A stretch of 64,000 nt of DNA from Gonatopus flavifemur. Lineage: Eukaryota > Arthropoda > Insecta > Hymenoptera > Dryinidae. A program made the position numbers and the translations under genes. The stretch spans positions 372,001 through 436,000 of the forward strand of contig JAFFJZ010000007.1 in NCBI GenBank assembly GCA_018340375.1, written 5' to 3'. The notes beneath the pieces were generated by a model. That model was not told the origin of the DNA, ran no database searches, and saw only the letters and a list, made by a program, of their open reading frames with translations. Shown here piece by piece: positions 40,971-52,260 of the stretch (position 1 is the stretch's first letter; the number at the start of each line of letters is the position of its first letter).

Positions 40971-41039
40971 CATTATATTTATGTGTGAAGCATAAGTGTA
41001 ACATGTTTATAATTAACGAAAAAAAACGATTTCGTCACA

Positions 41040-41043
41040 AGAT
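41040..41043. other. Target-site duplication AGAT, right
   Basis: Matches 22006-22009. Confidence 0.85.
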
Positions 41044-41091
41044 TATCAAAAGCTCGCCTTTACCAGTCTCCAATAGCACATGATACGCATT

Positions 41092-41375
41092 CCCAAGCAG
41101 CAACAGAATTTCAAAGTATATGCGAAACAGAAACGTTCGTAGAATGTACGAATGAGATACGAAGAACATATAATGGACGTTCATAGAATGTTCGAATGAG
41201 ACTATTTTAAATATACCTAGAACGTACGTAGTACATTCGAAATGTACGATATTCATTCAATCGACGTTCGATTGACATACCATCGTATATTCGATTACAT
41301 ACATTCCATTCGAGTGTGCATAGAACATATTTCGAATATTCATAGGACGTTCATAGTATATTCTGGTGCTGCTTG
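41092..41375. repeat. Foldback MITE with CAAGCAGCA termini
   Basis: The left end CAAGCAGCAACAGAAT and right end ATTCTGGTGCTGCTTG are inverted copies. The arms are built from ACGTTC, ATTCGAA and CATAGAA motifs. Non-coding. Confidence 0.6.
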
Positions 41376-42062
41376 TGTTGTTGCCCTGCCGATTTGCAGT
41401 GATTGTTTCTATAACGAAAACATTTTCTTAATAAAAAGAGAACTGAATTCAATTTATAATTCTCACACGCTAATGTACACATGAATGATTGAAATGAAGC
41501 ACATAAGTTAAGGGAGATGACGTAAAGATACATGAAGAATATGTCAAGTCAGAAAAATTAACCATCAAATTATTTTGCCAAATGTATCTCTAAGATCAGC
41601 AGTTTTGAGGTTATGAGTGCATATGGATAACACTTCAAATGTATTTGTAATGATTTGTAAATACGATTTTGTAACCTTGCAGTGCTAGCACTAAAAGTAA
41701 CGAATCTACAAGTCACAATATTTTGCAAATTATCGAACTTCTCACGCTGAATTTTATGTACGGCCTTCGTGTACGGTGATGTTATTAAATTCTCATTCAC
41801 ATTTACTAATGAGTTGTTTTTCAATAACAGTGAGAGAAAAATAATTCAAAGGGATCTATGATATTCATCAGACACTAACGATCACTTAGTTCAATATATT
41901 TCACCAAATTCATTAAACTGTTTAAGTTTTAGGCACAATCAATTTATCTTATATTTGTATATGTAATAAACACCTTGTTCAAAAGATCACTTTTACTCTG
42001 AAAATATACACCGCTGACATTATATCTCACTATGTTATATTGACAATTGTGAGCACCGTCAT
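41376..42062. other. Unassigned sequence
   Basis: No gene or clear repeat. The frames present have no motifs. Confidence 0.4.
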
Positions 42063-42235
42063 CAAATTGTCCGTATGGCTCAGGTCATTAAAGCGTAGGT
42101 ACGTCGTGAAATGTCCGGGTTCGAATCTCGCAACCCCAAGAATCTGAATTGGAGTAAAATTTGTAGGACTGAGAGGGGGATCAACAGAAAAGAAAGGAGG
42201 AAGAAGAAAAAGAGGGGAGAATGTGTTTTATGCAC
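42063..42235 (+). repeat. tRNA-derived SINE candidate
   Basis: TGGCTCAGGTCATTAAAG resembles a pol III A box, and about 35 bp later GGGTTCGAATCTCGCAACCC contains a good B box inside a short T-arm-like stem. No complete cloverleaf or acceptor stem is visible, and a purine-rich AGAAAGGAGGAAGAAGAAAA tail follows. This fits a SINE head better than a tRNA gene. Confidence 0.45.
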
Positions 42236-42239
42236 GATT

Positions 42240-42475
42240 CAAGATTTTTCTAAGATATTTTTATGAATTCTTCAAGACATTTCTAAGACTTGATCGAATA
42301 CGTCTAAAACATCTCTTCCGCAAGACCTTTTTGAGATATCTTAAACTTGTCAAAATCAGTCGCGTAAGACATCTTTTGGATTTCTAAAAGACATCTTCGA
42401 GACCTTTTTGCAAGACATCTTTCAAAATTGCGAGATATCTTCCAGATATCTGAAAGATGTCTATTTGTTTGATTG
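42240..42475. repeat. Relative of foldback B
   Basis: TCTTCAAGACATTTCTAAGA and AAAAGACATCTTCGAGA motifs match the ends of the element at 14820-15968. No terminal repeat pair is clear. Confidence 0.45.
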
Positions 42476-42810
42476 AGTACTAGAAGAAGGTGCTGATGAA
42501 CTCGACACATTTACACCACGCATTTCGACATCTGCTCCAAACACACTTGAAAAAGCACAAAAATTCATACAACACGTTTAAAAAATGCAACAACATGTTT
42601 TATAAATGTCAAATTGACGAATTGCAATCACATCGAAGTGAGGTTAATTTAATTTCAATTTATTTTACATCGTTACACACGTACAATTTATTCAAGATAA
42701 TACCTTATTATTATCCATATTGTTCGAATCACTTTGTGTTTCACTCGTTGGATAGTTAATTAAATTCATTCCGGTTTTACACACAAGACATATAAAAACA
42801 TTCTTCACTC

Positions 42811-43090
42811 CCCAGCCAACCATGGATTGGTTGTAATCATTGGTCAATTTGATTGACTCCAATGACATTTGCTAATAATTGATCAATTATTTGGGAATTA
42901 TGTAGGATCTTTGTGCGCATGTTCATTCATTGGATAACAATTGATCGAAAATGGATCATTTTTGAAGGGCCAATTGTTGGTCGCTAATGCGGACATAGAA
43001 CAGGACAATTATTGATCAATCTCGTGGTCCATAGAATTGACCAAAAACTGATCATTCAACATACGTCGATAATCGAAAATCTGGAAATGT
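42811..43090. repeat. Partial repeat, CCCAGCCAACCA end
   Basis: Starts CCCAGCCAACCATGGATTGG and contains many AATTGATCAAT and TTGGTC motifs. A same-orientation relative at 45391-45662 shares the internal block around GGTCGC...CGGACA and has the opposite end (TTGGTTAGCTGGG). Each copy keeps a different end. Confidence 0.5.
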
Positions 43091-44039
43091 AAAACATCAC
43101 TTATTTTCTATCGGTAATATGGAATTTCGCATTGGTCATGTCATGTTAAAAGGATAGAATTATTTATTATGCATTGTTTATTACAAAAAATTGTTGTGGT
43201 TTATCGATTCATTCATCTCCGTCGTATCAGTGATCGCAACTTATTCAAATTTTATATTATTCATGGCGCGGTAAAATTGTCGCGATGAATTGAGATTATT
43301 CAAAACCTCAATTTCGGTTTGAATTTCAATTTCGGAGCATGGATGCAAATTCCTATTAATATTATAACTTAGTGAACCGATTGAACTCCATTCCAATCAA
43401 AAGGTGTGGTTTCGTGTGATAATTTCTATTTGAATTAGCGATACGCAAATTGCGAATAATTATATATTATAATGTTAAATGAACGGATTCAGTTTCACAG
43501 TGCCGTCGTCACAGTTTTGAAATGAAAAAATTCAAAACATTTAAAAAACATTCTTTTACACTGAAGTTATTATATTAGTATTTTGAAGTGATTCGAAGTT
43601 TTATAGTATATATCAATCAATAACGAGTTATTGACAGTGTTGCCAGGTGCTGAAAAAAAAATTCTTCATCTTGAACACCAAAAAATCTTCAAATTTCTTC
43701 AGTTTTGTATTTAGAAATCTCCCAAAAAATCTCCGTTTTGAGACTCAACAATCCTCAAAAATCTCCCCTTCTTCACTTAAAAATCTGCCGAAAATTATTC
43801 AGTTTTCTAAAAATGAATTCAATTTAATTCTTCGTCATGTGCCCGAATTACAAATTCAAAATCATGGTTTAAATCAGCTACTGGGTCCTTTTATACGATG
43901 GAAAAGTTCTATTAATGGTTTATCAACGCTTTTGGATCGTATGAGACATCCGCCAGCTGATTTATATTATGATTCATGATCCATCATTCGGGCATATGAG
44001 CATTCAGGCATGTGGCATTCGGGGCTATGACACCCTACT
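43091..44039. other. Unassigned sequence
   Basis: A 110-codon plus frame at 43647-43979 is Lys/Ser/Phe-rich at first and lacks a recognised motif; I do not call it a gene. Confidence 0.4.
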
Positions 44040-44720
44040 ATCGAAAATTAGGAAATTTTCTTCCAATTTTTCAAAGAAATTCAGGAAGATTCAGAGGAAT
44101 TCAGAGAAATTTCAGGGAGAAATAAATTGAGGGGAATTTTTGGTTCAAGATTCCAGAGGAATTCAAGAAGTTTCAGAGAAATTCAGAGACCCGGAAATCA
44201 GGAAAAATTGACCATGGAACTTTTTAGAAAGATTCAGGAAAATTCAAAGAAATTCAGAGAGAAATGAATGAAGTGAAATTTTTGGTTCAAGGATTCGGAG
44301 GTATTCAGGAAGTTTCAGGGAAAATCAGAAACCCCAACTTGGCAAAAATTGAGTACGGAACTTCACAGAAGGATTCAGACAAATTCAGAGTGAGCTTTGA
44401 ATTCTCAATATTTGAAATTCGGAGAGATTTAAAGAGATTCAGAGGAACTCAGAGAAATTCAGAAAGATTCAGGCAAATTTAGAGTACGCTTTGAAATCTA
44501 GTTACATAAAATTCTGACACATATGCAAGAGATTCAGAGGAATTCAGAGAGATTCAGAAGAACTCAGACTGTTTCAGAGAAATTCAGCATGAGCTTCGAA
44601 TTGTCGATAAATCAAATGCTGGAGAGTTCGGAAAGATTCAGGAAGATCCTGAGGAAATCCTAGATTTCCATTAGAAAATTGAGAGAGATTCAAAGAAAGT
44701 TGGAGAGATTCAGGATGTAT
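44040..44720. repeat. Degenerate ATTCAGAGAAATTCAGAG array
   Basis: About forty degenerate copies of an 11-bp unit (GAAATTCAGAG / GATTCAGGAA) are spread over 0.7 kb. The purine-rich strand is the plus strand. Frames through it are artefacts. Confidence 0.75.
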
Positions 44721-45390
44721 GACTATCTGACAGGTCTCTCACTTGGTCTGAAATTGCTTTGAATCTCTCTGAGGAATGTCTCAAAATATAGAGAGATTCA
44801 GAGAGATTTTTTTCACCAGGGGAAGTTCGGGTGAATGACACTTCCGGTATACTGATGTCTACACGGAGAAATTTAGTGAGGCAAATTTCTTCAGTAGTGG
44901 GGATAATTGTGTAGATGGCCATTTGTATGAGATGAAGTTGAAGTAACGGAAGTATATGTGCTCATAAGAAGCTATATATTCTTCTTTCCCTATTCCAAAT
45001 GGCGGCTCCCACCACATATTTATCCCAGCTTCACAAACTATGGTATGGCATACTCGCCATGCCAGGTTGATGATTTTCCAGCGTATCTCATTGGTCATTC
45101 TTATCAAGTGAAGAATTTGATTGTTAGAACTATGAGGAAAAATTCTGATCTGGCAATCTTATAGAACATTTCTGTAGTTTCGAAATGTTTAGATCAGCAA
45201 GTTTTTAGGAGAATCTATCTGAAAGCAACCTTCTTAACCAAAAGAACATCAAGAATTTCAGTTTTTCAAGATTGCTGAAAGGACAACAAAGAATCTTCAG
45301 ATTCACTCAATATTTCTTCTTCTCTTCAGATTATCCTTGGAAAAACTTTTTTTCTTCAGATCTGAAGAAAAATCTTCAGACCTGGCAACC

Positions 45391-45662
45391 CTGGTTATTG
45401 GTCAATTTTCGATCATTCTCAAACCAAAATAATTGTCCATCAATTGCCAAATCATGGGTCATATTATTTCACAGCTCATGGCAGCACCTATGTCCATGCC
45501 ATTGACCAAAGATTGCCCTGCAATTGGGAAATCCAATGGTCCACTGAAATTGATCAATTATTGGTCGCCGATTCGGACACAAAAATGGACAAATATTGAT
45601 CAATCCCATCTAATTTTATTGGGTAATAATTGACTAGTTATTTCTCAGCTTTGGTTAGCTGG
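45391..45662. repeat. Partial repeat, TTAGCTGGG end
   Basis: Relative of 42811-43090 in the same orientation, ending TTTGGTTAGCTGGG. Confidence 0.5.
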
Positions 45663-45709
45663 GTCATTCCCTCATTTCGGTCAATATTTATCTTATGACT
45701 TCAATGGAC

Positions 45710-45820
45710 GGATGGGGGCCAAATTAACAAAAAGTTGGTTGAAAAGAGAGATACGTCACACTCTCTCCTTTCAAACACTGATTTCGTTGATTTGCCTTTT
45801 CGTTGATTTGGCCCCCATCC
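45710..45820. repeat. Hairpin with GGATGGGGGCCAAAT ends
   Basis: The left end GGATGGGGGCCAAATTAAC pairs with the right end GATTTGGCCCCCATCC; the element is about 111 bp. Confidence 0.7.
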
Positions 45821-47213
45821 CAACGGACTTAATGTAACGAACGAATAGAGAAATTCTATTCGATGGGTATGAAAACACCGTGGTATTTACGTATACGATT
45901 ATCGCATGATGACGCTAGACGAAAGGTAAGAAATGACAGCAACGTCTCTACGTTAATACTTGCGTGGGACTTTATTGTCGTCGTGCGTGCGATGATTCCG
46001 CCATTTTTTTCTCTGTGCAAATTTATGGGAAATCTCTTACACATGCTAAATTGATTTCCCATCCAATGATTGGAATTTTCCAGTTGCTGTGTACAGAAAA
46101 ATTCTAATTATTTTTCACAGTGCAATTTACTTGTTGTCTAATGCTAATCTATAATATTTGTCCAATAAACAACAAAGCGTTAAGCAGCAAGTAAGTCAGT
46201 CTTCCATCATTGTGACACAAATAATGTTCAGTTATGAAGTAATTACTTCTTTTGCAAAATATAAAATATATGATGAATAAAAGTTAAGTGAAAAAATATG
46301 TACAGAATTTCTTGAAATTTGAGAAAATTTCGTTTTTGTTAAAAAAATTATAAGGCTCTAATCAAATATGGGAGATTCAAGTGTTGCATGAGAACATGCG
46401 TTTTTTTAATTACTTGTATTTGATAGGGGAGAGTGGGGCAAGTTTTCTATAGGGGCATGTTTTCCAATGTGTTATAATTTCTTAGGATGCTGGAAGAGCG
46501 CGCTGCTGGATGAATGGTCGTGAGTAGTATCATCTAAGGTACCATTCACGGCAATATCAGGTTAATAGCTGCTTTCATCATAATAAGAGAACTGTTTTTA
46601 CGATTTTGTCGTTGGTGAGTAAACTTTACATGTGTTCATTCAAATTGAAAAAAAACATACTTACGTTATTCTGATTGTTTTGGTTGAATATGTGTTCATA
46701 AACAAAAGTCCCCTGAATCGAATGATGTGATAATTTTCGTAAATTACTCGCGTCTTTACGATTTTAACCTAGTTCCAAGTTGAAAAACGATGGTGGGGCA
46801 AATTTTCCAACGTGACACGGGGCAAATTTTCTCACGAAGAGAATTTGTCCCGGTCTCAAACAAGTGATTTTAGAGTGTTGCAAATGCATTTCTTATATTA
46901 TATGATTAGTCTTCGCGATTTTAGGTTAGTTTAGAGTTGGAAAACAATGATAAAGCAATGTTTTTCACTGCGGAAAATTATCTCAGTCTCAATCAAATTG
47001 TTGTAACGTATTACAAGCAAATTTATCGAAAAAGATAAGCAAATATTATTCGATATGATTTATCATTAAGTTTACACAGATTACGGATGGTTCGAAATTA
47101 TAAAAGGAAAAATGGATTAGATGTACACGGTGTCACAGATGGGCTCACGAAAAATGTTCAAGTGGAAATTTATTATTTTTCGTTTGTGTGAATTGTAATA
47201 GCGATTGTGATGA
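45821..47213. other. Unassigned sequence with GTGGGGCAAATTTTC motifs
   Basis: Between 46430 and 46990 several copies of GGGGCAARTTTTC occur in both orientations, suggesting a decayed foldback. I see no gene. Confidence 0.4.
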
Positions 47214-47782
47214 CGCCCAAATGTGTATTGCCTATAATGACAATGGGCCCCAGGCTGGGTCCATCCTCTTTAACCCAGTATTGGGTAATGACGATGGGGC
47301 CCATGTTAGCTCAATCTTGGCCCTGTTGTGCTTTCCCATATAATTATAGTTGAAAAAACATGGAGATAATGAATCTCAGTGAGGGCACATTTGAACTCGG
47401 CCCCAAGTTGGACCAGCGTTAGGCCAAGATTGGAGTGAATTTATATCCCGAGCATGTGTGTACAATCCTCAGCGTGTAAGAATGTTGGTCCCACTCTGGC
47501 CCAGTCTTGGGCCCATATTGGCAGGATGGGCCCATGCTGGCCCGGGGTGGGCCCCATGGTATATAAATGCTAGGGATTTTACAATTTCAAAACAAAAAGG
47601 AAGGGGCAGTATTGATTGCCTAGTCTGGGTTCATGCTGGGCCCGTGGTGTTGACAATTTTCGGGCAAAGCAATACGGCCAAGCTGGGAACGATGTTATCA
47701 TCCCAGGGTTGGTCCCACGTTGGGTAGCATGGGCACCCACCCTGGGCGTAGATGGGGCCCGCCGTCAATACACACTTGGGCG
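47214..47782. repeat. GC-rich MITE with CGCCCAA termini
   Basis: The ends CGCCCAAATGTGTATTG and CAATACACACTTGGGCG are inverted copies. The interior is full of TGGGCCCA-type palindromic units (GGGCCC, TGGCCC) and is far more GC-rich than the window. The 89-codon frame at 47458-47727 is made of these units. Confidence 0.7.
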
Positions 47783-48081
47783 ATGATTGTTGAACGCATT
47801 TTCTATCATGTAATTCAATCAAGTCATTGCTTTCTGTTCTTCATACTTTTGCTTACTTCTCATGTACTGCATTCGTTATTCCGTTTCCCTACATCACATG
47901 TACCCCCTATTGTTATTGATTTCCAAATAAAAAATGGAATAAAATACTCAATTTGGATTCGAACTTCAATTTCTTATCTATTTTTGGCGATTTTGAATGA
48001 GTGAGAAAATTCGCCCCCATATGGTTCGAACGCAAAGGACTTCACCGCCCCGGGCGCAAGCCCTTTGATAATTCAATGTTT
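47783..48081. other. Unassigned sequence
   Basis: Nothing supported. Confidence 0.4.
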
Positions 48082-48261
48082 AACCAGGAGAAAATGCTTA
48101 GATCTGATGAGATGTCAGATCTGTTCATGTATATATTCAGATCCTAAATTTGTCTCTATCTAATCGTATGAAATTTTGTGTATCTTTCATACATGAACAG
48201 GTGTGATCATATATGAGCATTCTTGATGATGTATGATTAGATCTAAACACTTCTCAACCCT
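48082..48261. repeat. Small foldback with TTAGATCTGAT arms
   Basis: The left part AGAAAATGCTTAGATCTGAT and right part GATTAGATCTAAACACTTCT are inverted copies, related in motif to 712-1065. Confidence 0.55.
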
Positions 48262-48892
48262 ACAAACACGATTTTAGGCATTTCAAAGGGTCAGTAATGG
48301 CTCTTCATCAGCATTGCAGGATCATCAGCGGCCCATTTGAACGCCAGTAATCATTGTTTGTGGGAAAGTAGTCACAGAATGTTGCATGTATAGAGTAGCC
48401 TTCCAAAGTAGTTGATCTACAATGAAAAAAATTTCCAGAAAATGTTATCAATCACATAGTTTTTTTACTATTATTAAAATATTTTGTTATGATAACCAAA
48501 TTTTGTTACCACAACGAAACATTTTTTTCAGTGTAAGTGATCAATCATCAGCTTCTCAACCAATCAAAAAGGTTGAAAAATGATCCGGATCACCTTGATC
48601 GGCTACTTTGAAACGCCCCATACTATGCACGTTTATAGTATATCCAAATGTACTACGAACATTCATAATACATTCACAACGTTCGGATGCTACTTGGGTT
48701 TTGGCATCATTGTAAAAATGAAGTCTGAACCTGTTCGCATTTTAATTTCAGACAATGCTTTTTCCATTGTGACGACGATTGTGTTTTCGGCTTAATTTGT
48801 TTGCATCATAGATTCAGTCAAGAATTGAGCTGGATTTAAGACTTTCTTTTTACAGTGATTCATAAATCAGTTGAGTCGTGAATGCTGAAAAT
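48262..48892. other. Unassigned sequence
   Basis: Includes fragments reminiscent of the CAAGCAGCA MITE near 48630-48700 but no defined element. Confidence 0.4.
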
Positions 48893-49395
48893 CCCGAACA
48901 GAACATGAAGCTCCGGCAAACGTTCAGAATAGATCAACGTAGATCAGCCTGAAGTTCCGTTGGAGCCAACTTTTAGGTTCGTAAACGTTCAACGAAGTTC
49001 AGATGAACATTGGCATGTCCGCTTGAGAATGGTTTCAAGAAAGGTTCTTAGAACGTTTCTTAAAGATTCTACGAAGATTCATTTGATCTTCAATTCAGCA
49101 TATTTCAGAGAAAATTACAATTATGATTATAATTTCCTTTATTGTTCATTTTGTCGTGAAAAAACACATTGTTGGAAAAATGTTATATCGAAAAATTTAA
49201 ACTCCAGTGAATCTTTGGTGAATGTTTAATGAACGTTCAATAAACCTTCCTTGAAAGTATTCTCGAGCAGACATTGTAACGTTCATCAGACCTTCGTCGA
49301 ACGTTTATGAATCTCAACTAGAGCTCCAACGGAGCTCCAGTCTGATCTATGTTGATTTATTCTGAACGTTCGTCGGAGCTTTATGTTCTCTTCGG
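48893..49395. repeat. Foldback family F1, copy 3 (diverged)
   Basis: Starts CCCGAACAGAACATGAAGCT and ends GAGCTTTATGTTCTCTTCGG. Layout and arm motifs match 3210-3712, but the loop is a different AT-rich sequence (about 49090-49190). Confidence 0.7.
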
Positions 49396-50169
49396 AATGT
49401 TTACATCTGATCATATATCATCATGCTTATTCATGTATGGAAATACCCTAAATGGTCATTATACTGTACTATTATTATATAATCAGATGGAGACAAATTT
49501 TGGATCTGATCATGTATCATCGGACCTGATGGAATCTGGTATTAAGATCCAAACGTTTTTCCTTAGGTTAAAAAAAGCCCTGCGTTCTGAATTTCTTGAA
49601 TCAGCATCTATACAGGGAGAAAATTTTGTGGTATAAATTGTAACAAAAATGTATTAAATATTACTATGTTTTTGTAAAGTTGGACCATACTGACATTACG
49701 ATGAATATTGCTATGATAATGATTGAAATTACGGTACAATGCAGTAAAGTTGGACACAAAACAAAGAAGAATCACAATTTCCCTTCCGTGAAAAGAGATG
49801 CTCGTGAAGTATTTAAAAATCAACGTTGAGTGATTTCGGTCAGTGTCAGTATAGTCCAACATTACAAAAGAATTATAGTAATCGATACTACAAAATTCTC
49901 TGCGTGTATTCTTACTTGTATTCAACACTTCCTTTTATACGCATCTCACTCAGGAAAATCAATTCGTATTGTCCTGTATGCTCGGAAAAATTTTGAAGAA
50001 TCAATGTTTTGAAAGAATTTGAAACTCCAAGTTTTATGCCGGAGACCTAAAAGTTTGGGCATCTGACTTGGATTTTTTCTGGTAAATGTGTGGCCTTGAG
50101 GACAACTGTCTATCAACTGGAAATTTCGAATTTCTAGAAGAAATGTTTCTCAATACAACCTGTTATACA
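49396..50169. other. Unassigned sequence
   Basis: No recognised gene or repeat boundary. Confidence 0.4.
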
Positions 50170-50357
50170 CGCACTGTGAAAAATAGTCGGAATATTCCTA
50201 GATCCAGGGCGCATTAATTTTCTATCAATCATATGGAATTTTTGCGATATTCAATGGTAAATTGCCAAGAAAATACGGTAAATTTCTGAGCTGTCATGCA
50301 TTAATTATATAGATAACGTACATGTATGTTAGAATTACTATAGACATTTTTCAGTGT
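50170..50357. repeat. MITE with CACTGTGAAAAAT termini
   Basis: The left end CACTGTGAAAAATAGTC and right end GACATTTTTCAGTG are inverted copies. CACTGTGAAAAATTTCTATA near 10208 may be another end of this family. Confidence 0.5.
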
Positions 50358-51340
50358 ATACTTATATCACTTGAATTCATGTTTCAAAGAAATGTCTTGG
50401 TAATAAATCCAATGTATCGAAACCGTGTGAGCATTGTCCCAAAACCTGTGACTTGATGAAATACGTACACAAATAAATGTAATATCCGGATCCTAAAAGA
50501 ATGTACTCAGAAATCACAATACTAATAAATCCTTCAAATAATTCTTGCGCATGAAATAAAAATTGTTTGTGCATATGTAAAACAAAAAGTTGTTTCCGTC
50601 TTTTTCTCCTCTAATGCAATAATCTTGTTGTTTGTTGGTGATATAAAAGAATAATGGTTGAGGTATATATCTAGGAACCTTGGTACTTTAGCCTAGACAA
50701 ACTCAAGCTGGAGACCCAACCAAGTACAACATACCTTCTTTGAAGTATCCGCCAGTTTCGCTTTCTCGTGTCCGAGTTACCGACAAAAAGCGTGGCATGA
50801 ATATTCATATACTAAATATGGTGTATATATACACGTATACGTGTATATACATATATATGCATACATAAACGATGATTACTTCCCAAATTGTATGAAGTCG
50901 CCATCTTGATTGCAACTTAAAAGATATCCGAACGACACTTTAATTTTTATTAGCATATTGAAAGGTGAATAAACAACTTTTAGACAAGTCAAGTGAAACC
51001 ATGAAAAGAATATATTCTTTGATTGGACAAGTTTGTAAGCGGAACTTGAAATTTTTCACACTTCAATTTATGATTCTTCAAAATTGACACTTCATGAATT
51101 CAAGTGTTATTTTACCTTCCTTCATAAATATTATTCGCACGACATGATATCCCGTTTGCTTACAGCACAAGACACACGTGTATCATTTGTCTTCCTTCTT
51201 TTCCAATATGTGTTCATTCGTACATACGTATTGTATAAACACGCACACACATACCATGTACACATCTTTTCATCCATTATGTGTCGTCGGATTTCGAAAG
51301 ATTGTATCGTATAATCTTTGAATGTAACGATTTGTTGTAG
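50358..51340. other. Probable intron or intergenic sequence upstream of the Wnt exon
   Basis: Contains a palindromic TA/CG microsatellite near 50820-50860. I looked for an upstream Wnt exon and found none I could support. Confidence 0.45.
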
Positions 51341-51464
51341 GCGGTGAGCGCGGGTGCTAGGCTGGCAATAGAAGAGTGTCAACATCAATTCAGATCGGCG
51401 AGATGGAATTGTTCAGTCAGCCCAGAGAATCCGGACAATATTTTTGGTGGCGTAATGCTAGTCA
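51341..51464 (+). CDS. Wnt-family exon, 124 bp
   Basis: Between an acceptor (TTTGTTGTAG, ending 51340) and a strong donor (GTAAGTAC, starting 51465) the frame reads [18 protein letters not shown], then [25 protein letters not shown]-x-ECQ-x-QFR-x2-RWNCS is the signature of secreted Wnt ligands and includes two of their conserved Cys. The exon starts in phase 0 and ends after the first base of a codon. Wnts are lipid-modified ligands of Frizzled/LRP6 receptors. The subfamily is not decided by this one exon. No other Wnt exon is visible in the window, so flanking introns are long and transposon-filled. Confidence 0.88.
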
Positions 51465-51944
51465 GTAAGTACTTGTAAAACATATTTGATTCGTCTTCAC
51501 GTTCAAGGATCCCATCACAAACCTCCGCCTCTCATTCCAGAATGAGTCGAAGAAGCAAGAATTTCTGTATTCAGAAAGGGTTTCACGCGGGAGTTATTTC
51601 ATACCACAATGGAAATGAACCATATATGTGACATATATGACCAAATATACCTCATATATGGTTTTACAGATTCGTATATAACGCCTATATAATTCACATA
51701 AGGGCGATATATGGCCATAAAATCTCAAATATGGAGTTGTTTAGCCTATATATGGATCATGTTTGGTTCTTATATGGATCGAATACTCATATAAGAATTT
51801 TATACGACCACATATGTATCATATATGTGCCATCTATGAATTATATATGATTTATATAGTAAAAAAGGATTATGTATGGTCTATATATGATTATTGAAGT
51901 TTATATAAGTATTATTGAAATTTATATATGCACATATATAGTTA

Positions 51945-52103
51945 TATACTCTCTAAATCCGAATCAGTGAAAAGCACTGAGAATCAGTGAATTCCACTGA
52001 CCAACCAGTGCTAAGTCGTCCACTGTGGACGACTTAGGACTGATTCGCCAGTGAAATTCACTGATTCTCAGTACTTTTCACTGATTCGGTTTTGCAGAGT
52101 ATA
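51945..52103. repeat. Foldback with CCGAATCAGTGAAAAG arms
   Basis: The arms from CCGAATCAGTGAAAAGCACT to CTTTTCACTGATTCGG pair over about 60 bp; the centre GTCGTCCACTGTGGACGAC is itself a perfect dyad. Flanked by TATA on both sides. Confidence 0.75.
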
Positions 52104-52260
52104 GTGGTATATATGGAATTTGAAATAATTATATATGAAAAGAATTATTCAGATTTTTTGCTATATATAACAATTCAAGTTTTTGTATATAGCTCCATAT
52201 ACAACTATATATGTCCTTATATAAATCTTAATAATACTTATATAAACTTCAATAATTATT

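Larger units (their letters stand above)
22010..41039 (-). mobile_element. Full-length env-bearing Ty3/gypsy provirus, 19.0 kb
   Basis: The element runs on the minus strand from the 5' LTR (38270-41039) to the 3' LTR (22010-24779). In order it holds a primer site, motif-rich leader, gag, protease, reverse transcriptase, RNase H, linker, integrase, a cysteine-rich ORF, a repeat-rich spacer, env, a short overlapping ORF and a polypurine tract. The LTRs are almost identical and a 4-bp duplication flanks the element, so it is one young insertion. Size is extreme for this group (usually 6-9 kb) because of the 2.77-kb LTRs, the 1.7-kb leader and the 2.7-kb spacer. Gag-pol is interrupted by frameshifts as described under each part; env and the small ORFs are open. 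Confidence 0.95.
38270..41039 (-). repeat. 5' LTR, 2770 bp
   Basis: The same architecture as the 3' LTR at a constant offset of about 16260: AT-rich U3 array, promoter, 31-bp and 62-bp repeats, ORF-a, ORF-b, and AATAAA. It carries an A in place of G at 39675 and the two homopolymer differences noted for the other LTR. Confidence 0.95.

Noticed and set aside
42063..42140. tRNA gene
   Set aside because: No acceptor stem or full cloverleaf; only A- and B-box-like motifs.
43647..43979. 110-codon plus frame
   Set aside because: Low-complexity Lys/Phe/Ser composition, no motif and no splice or promoter context.
47458..47727. 89-codon plus frame rich in Gly, Pro and Trp
   Set aside because: It is made of the GGGCCC repeat units of a MITE.
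48010..48060. tRNA-like GGTTCGAACGC segment
   Set aside because: No partner A box at the right distance and no stem structure.
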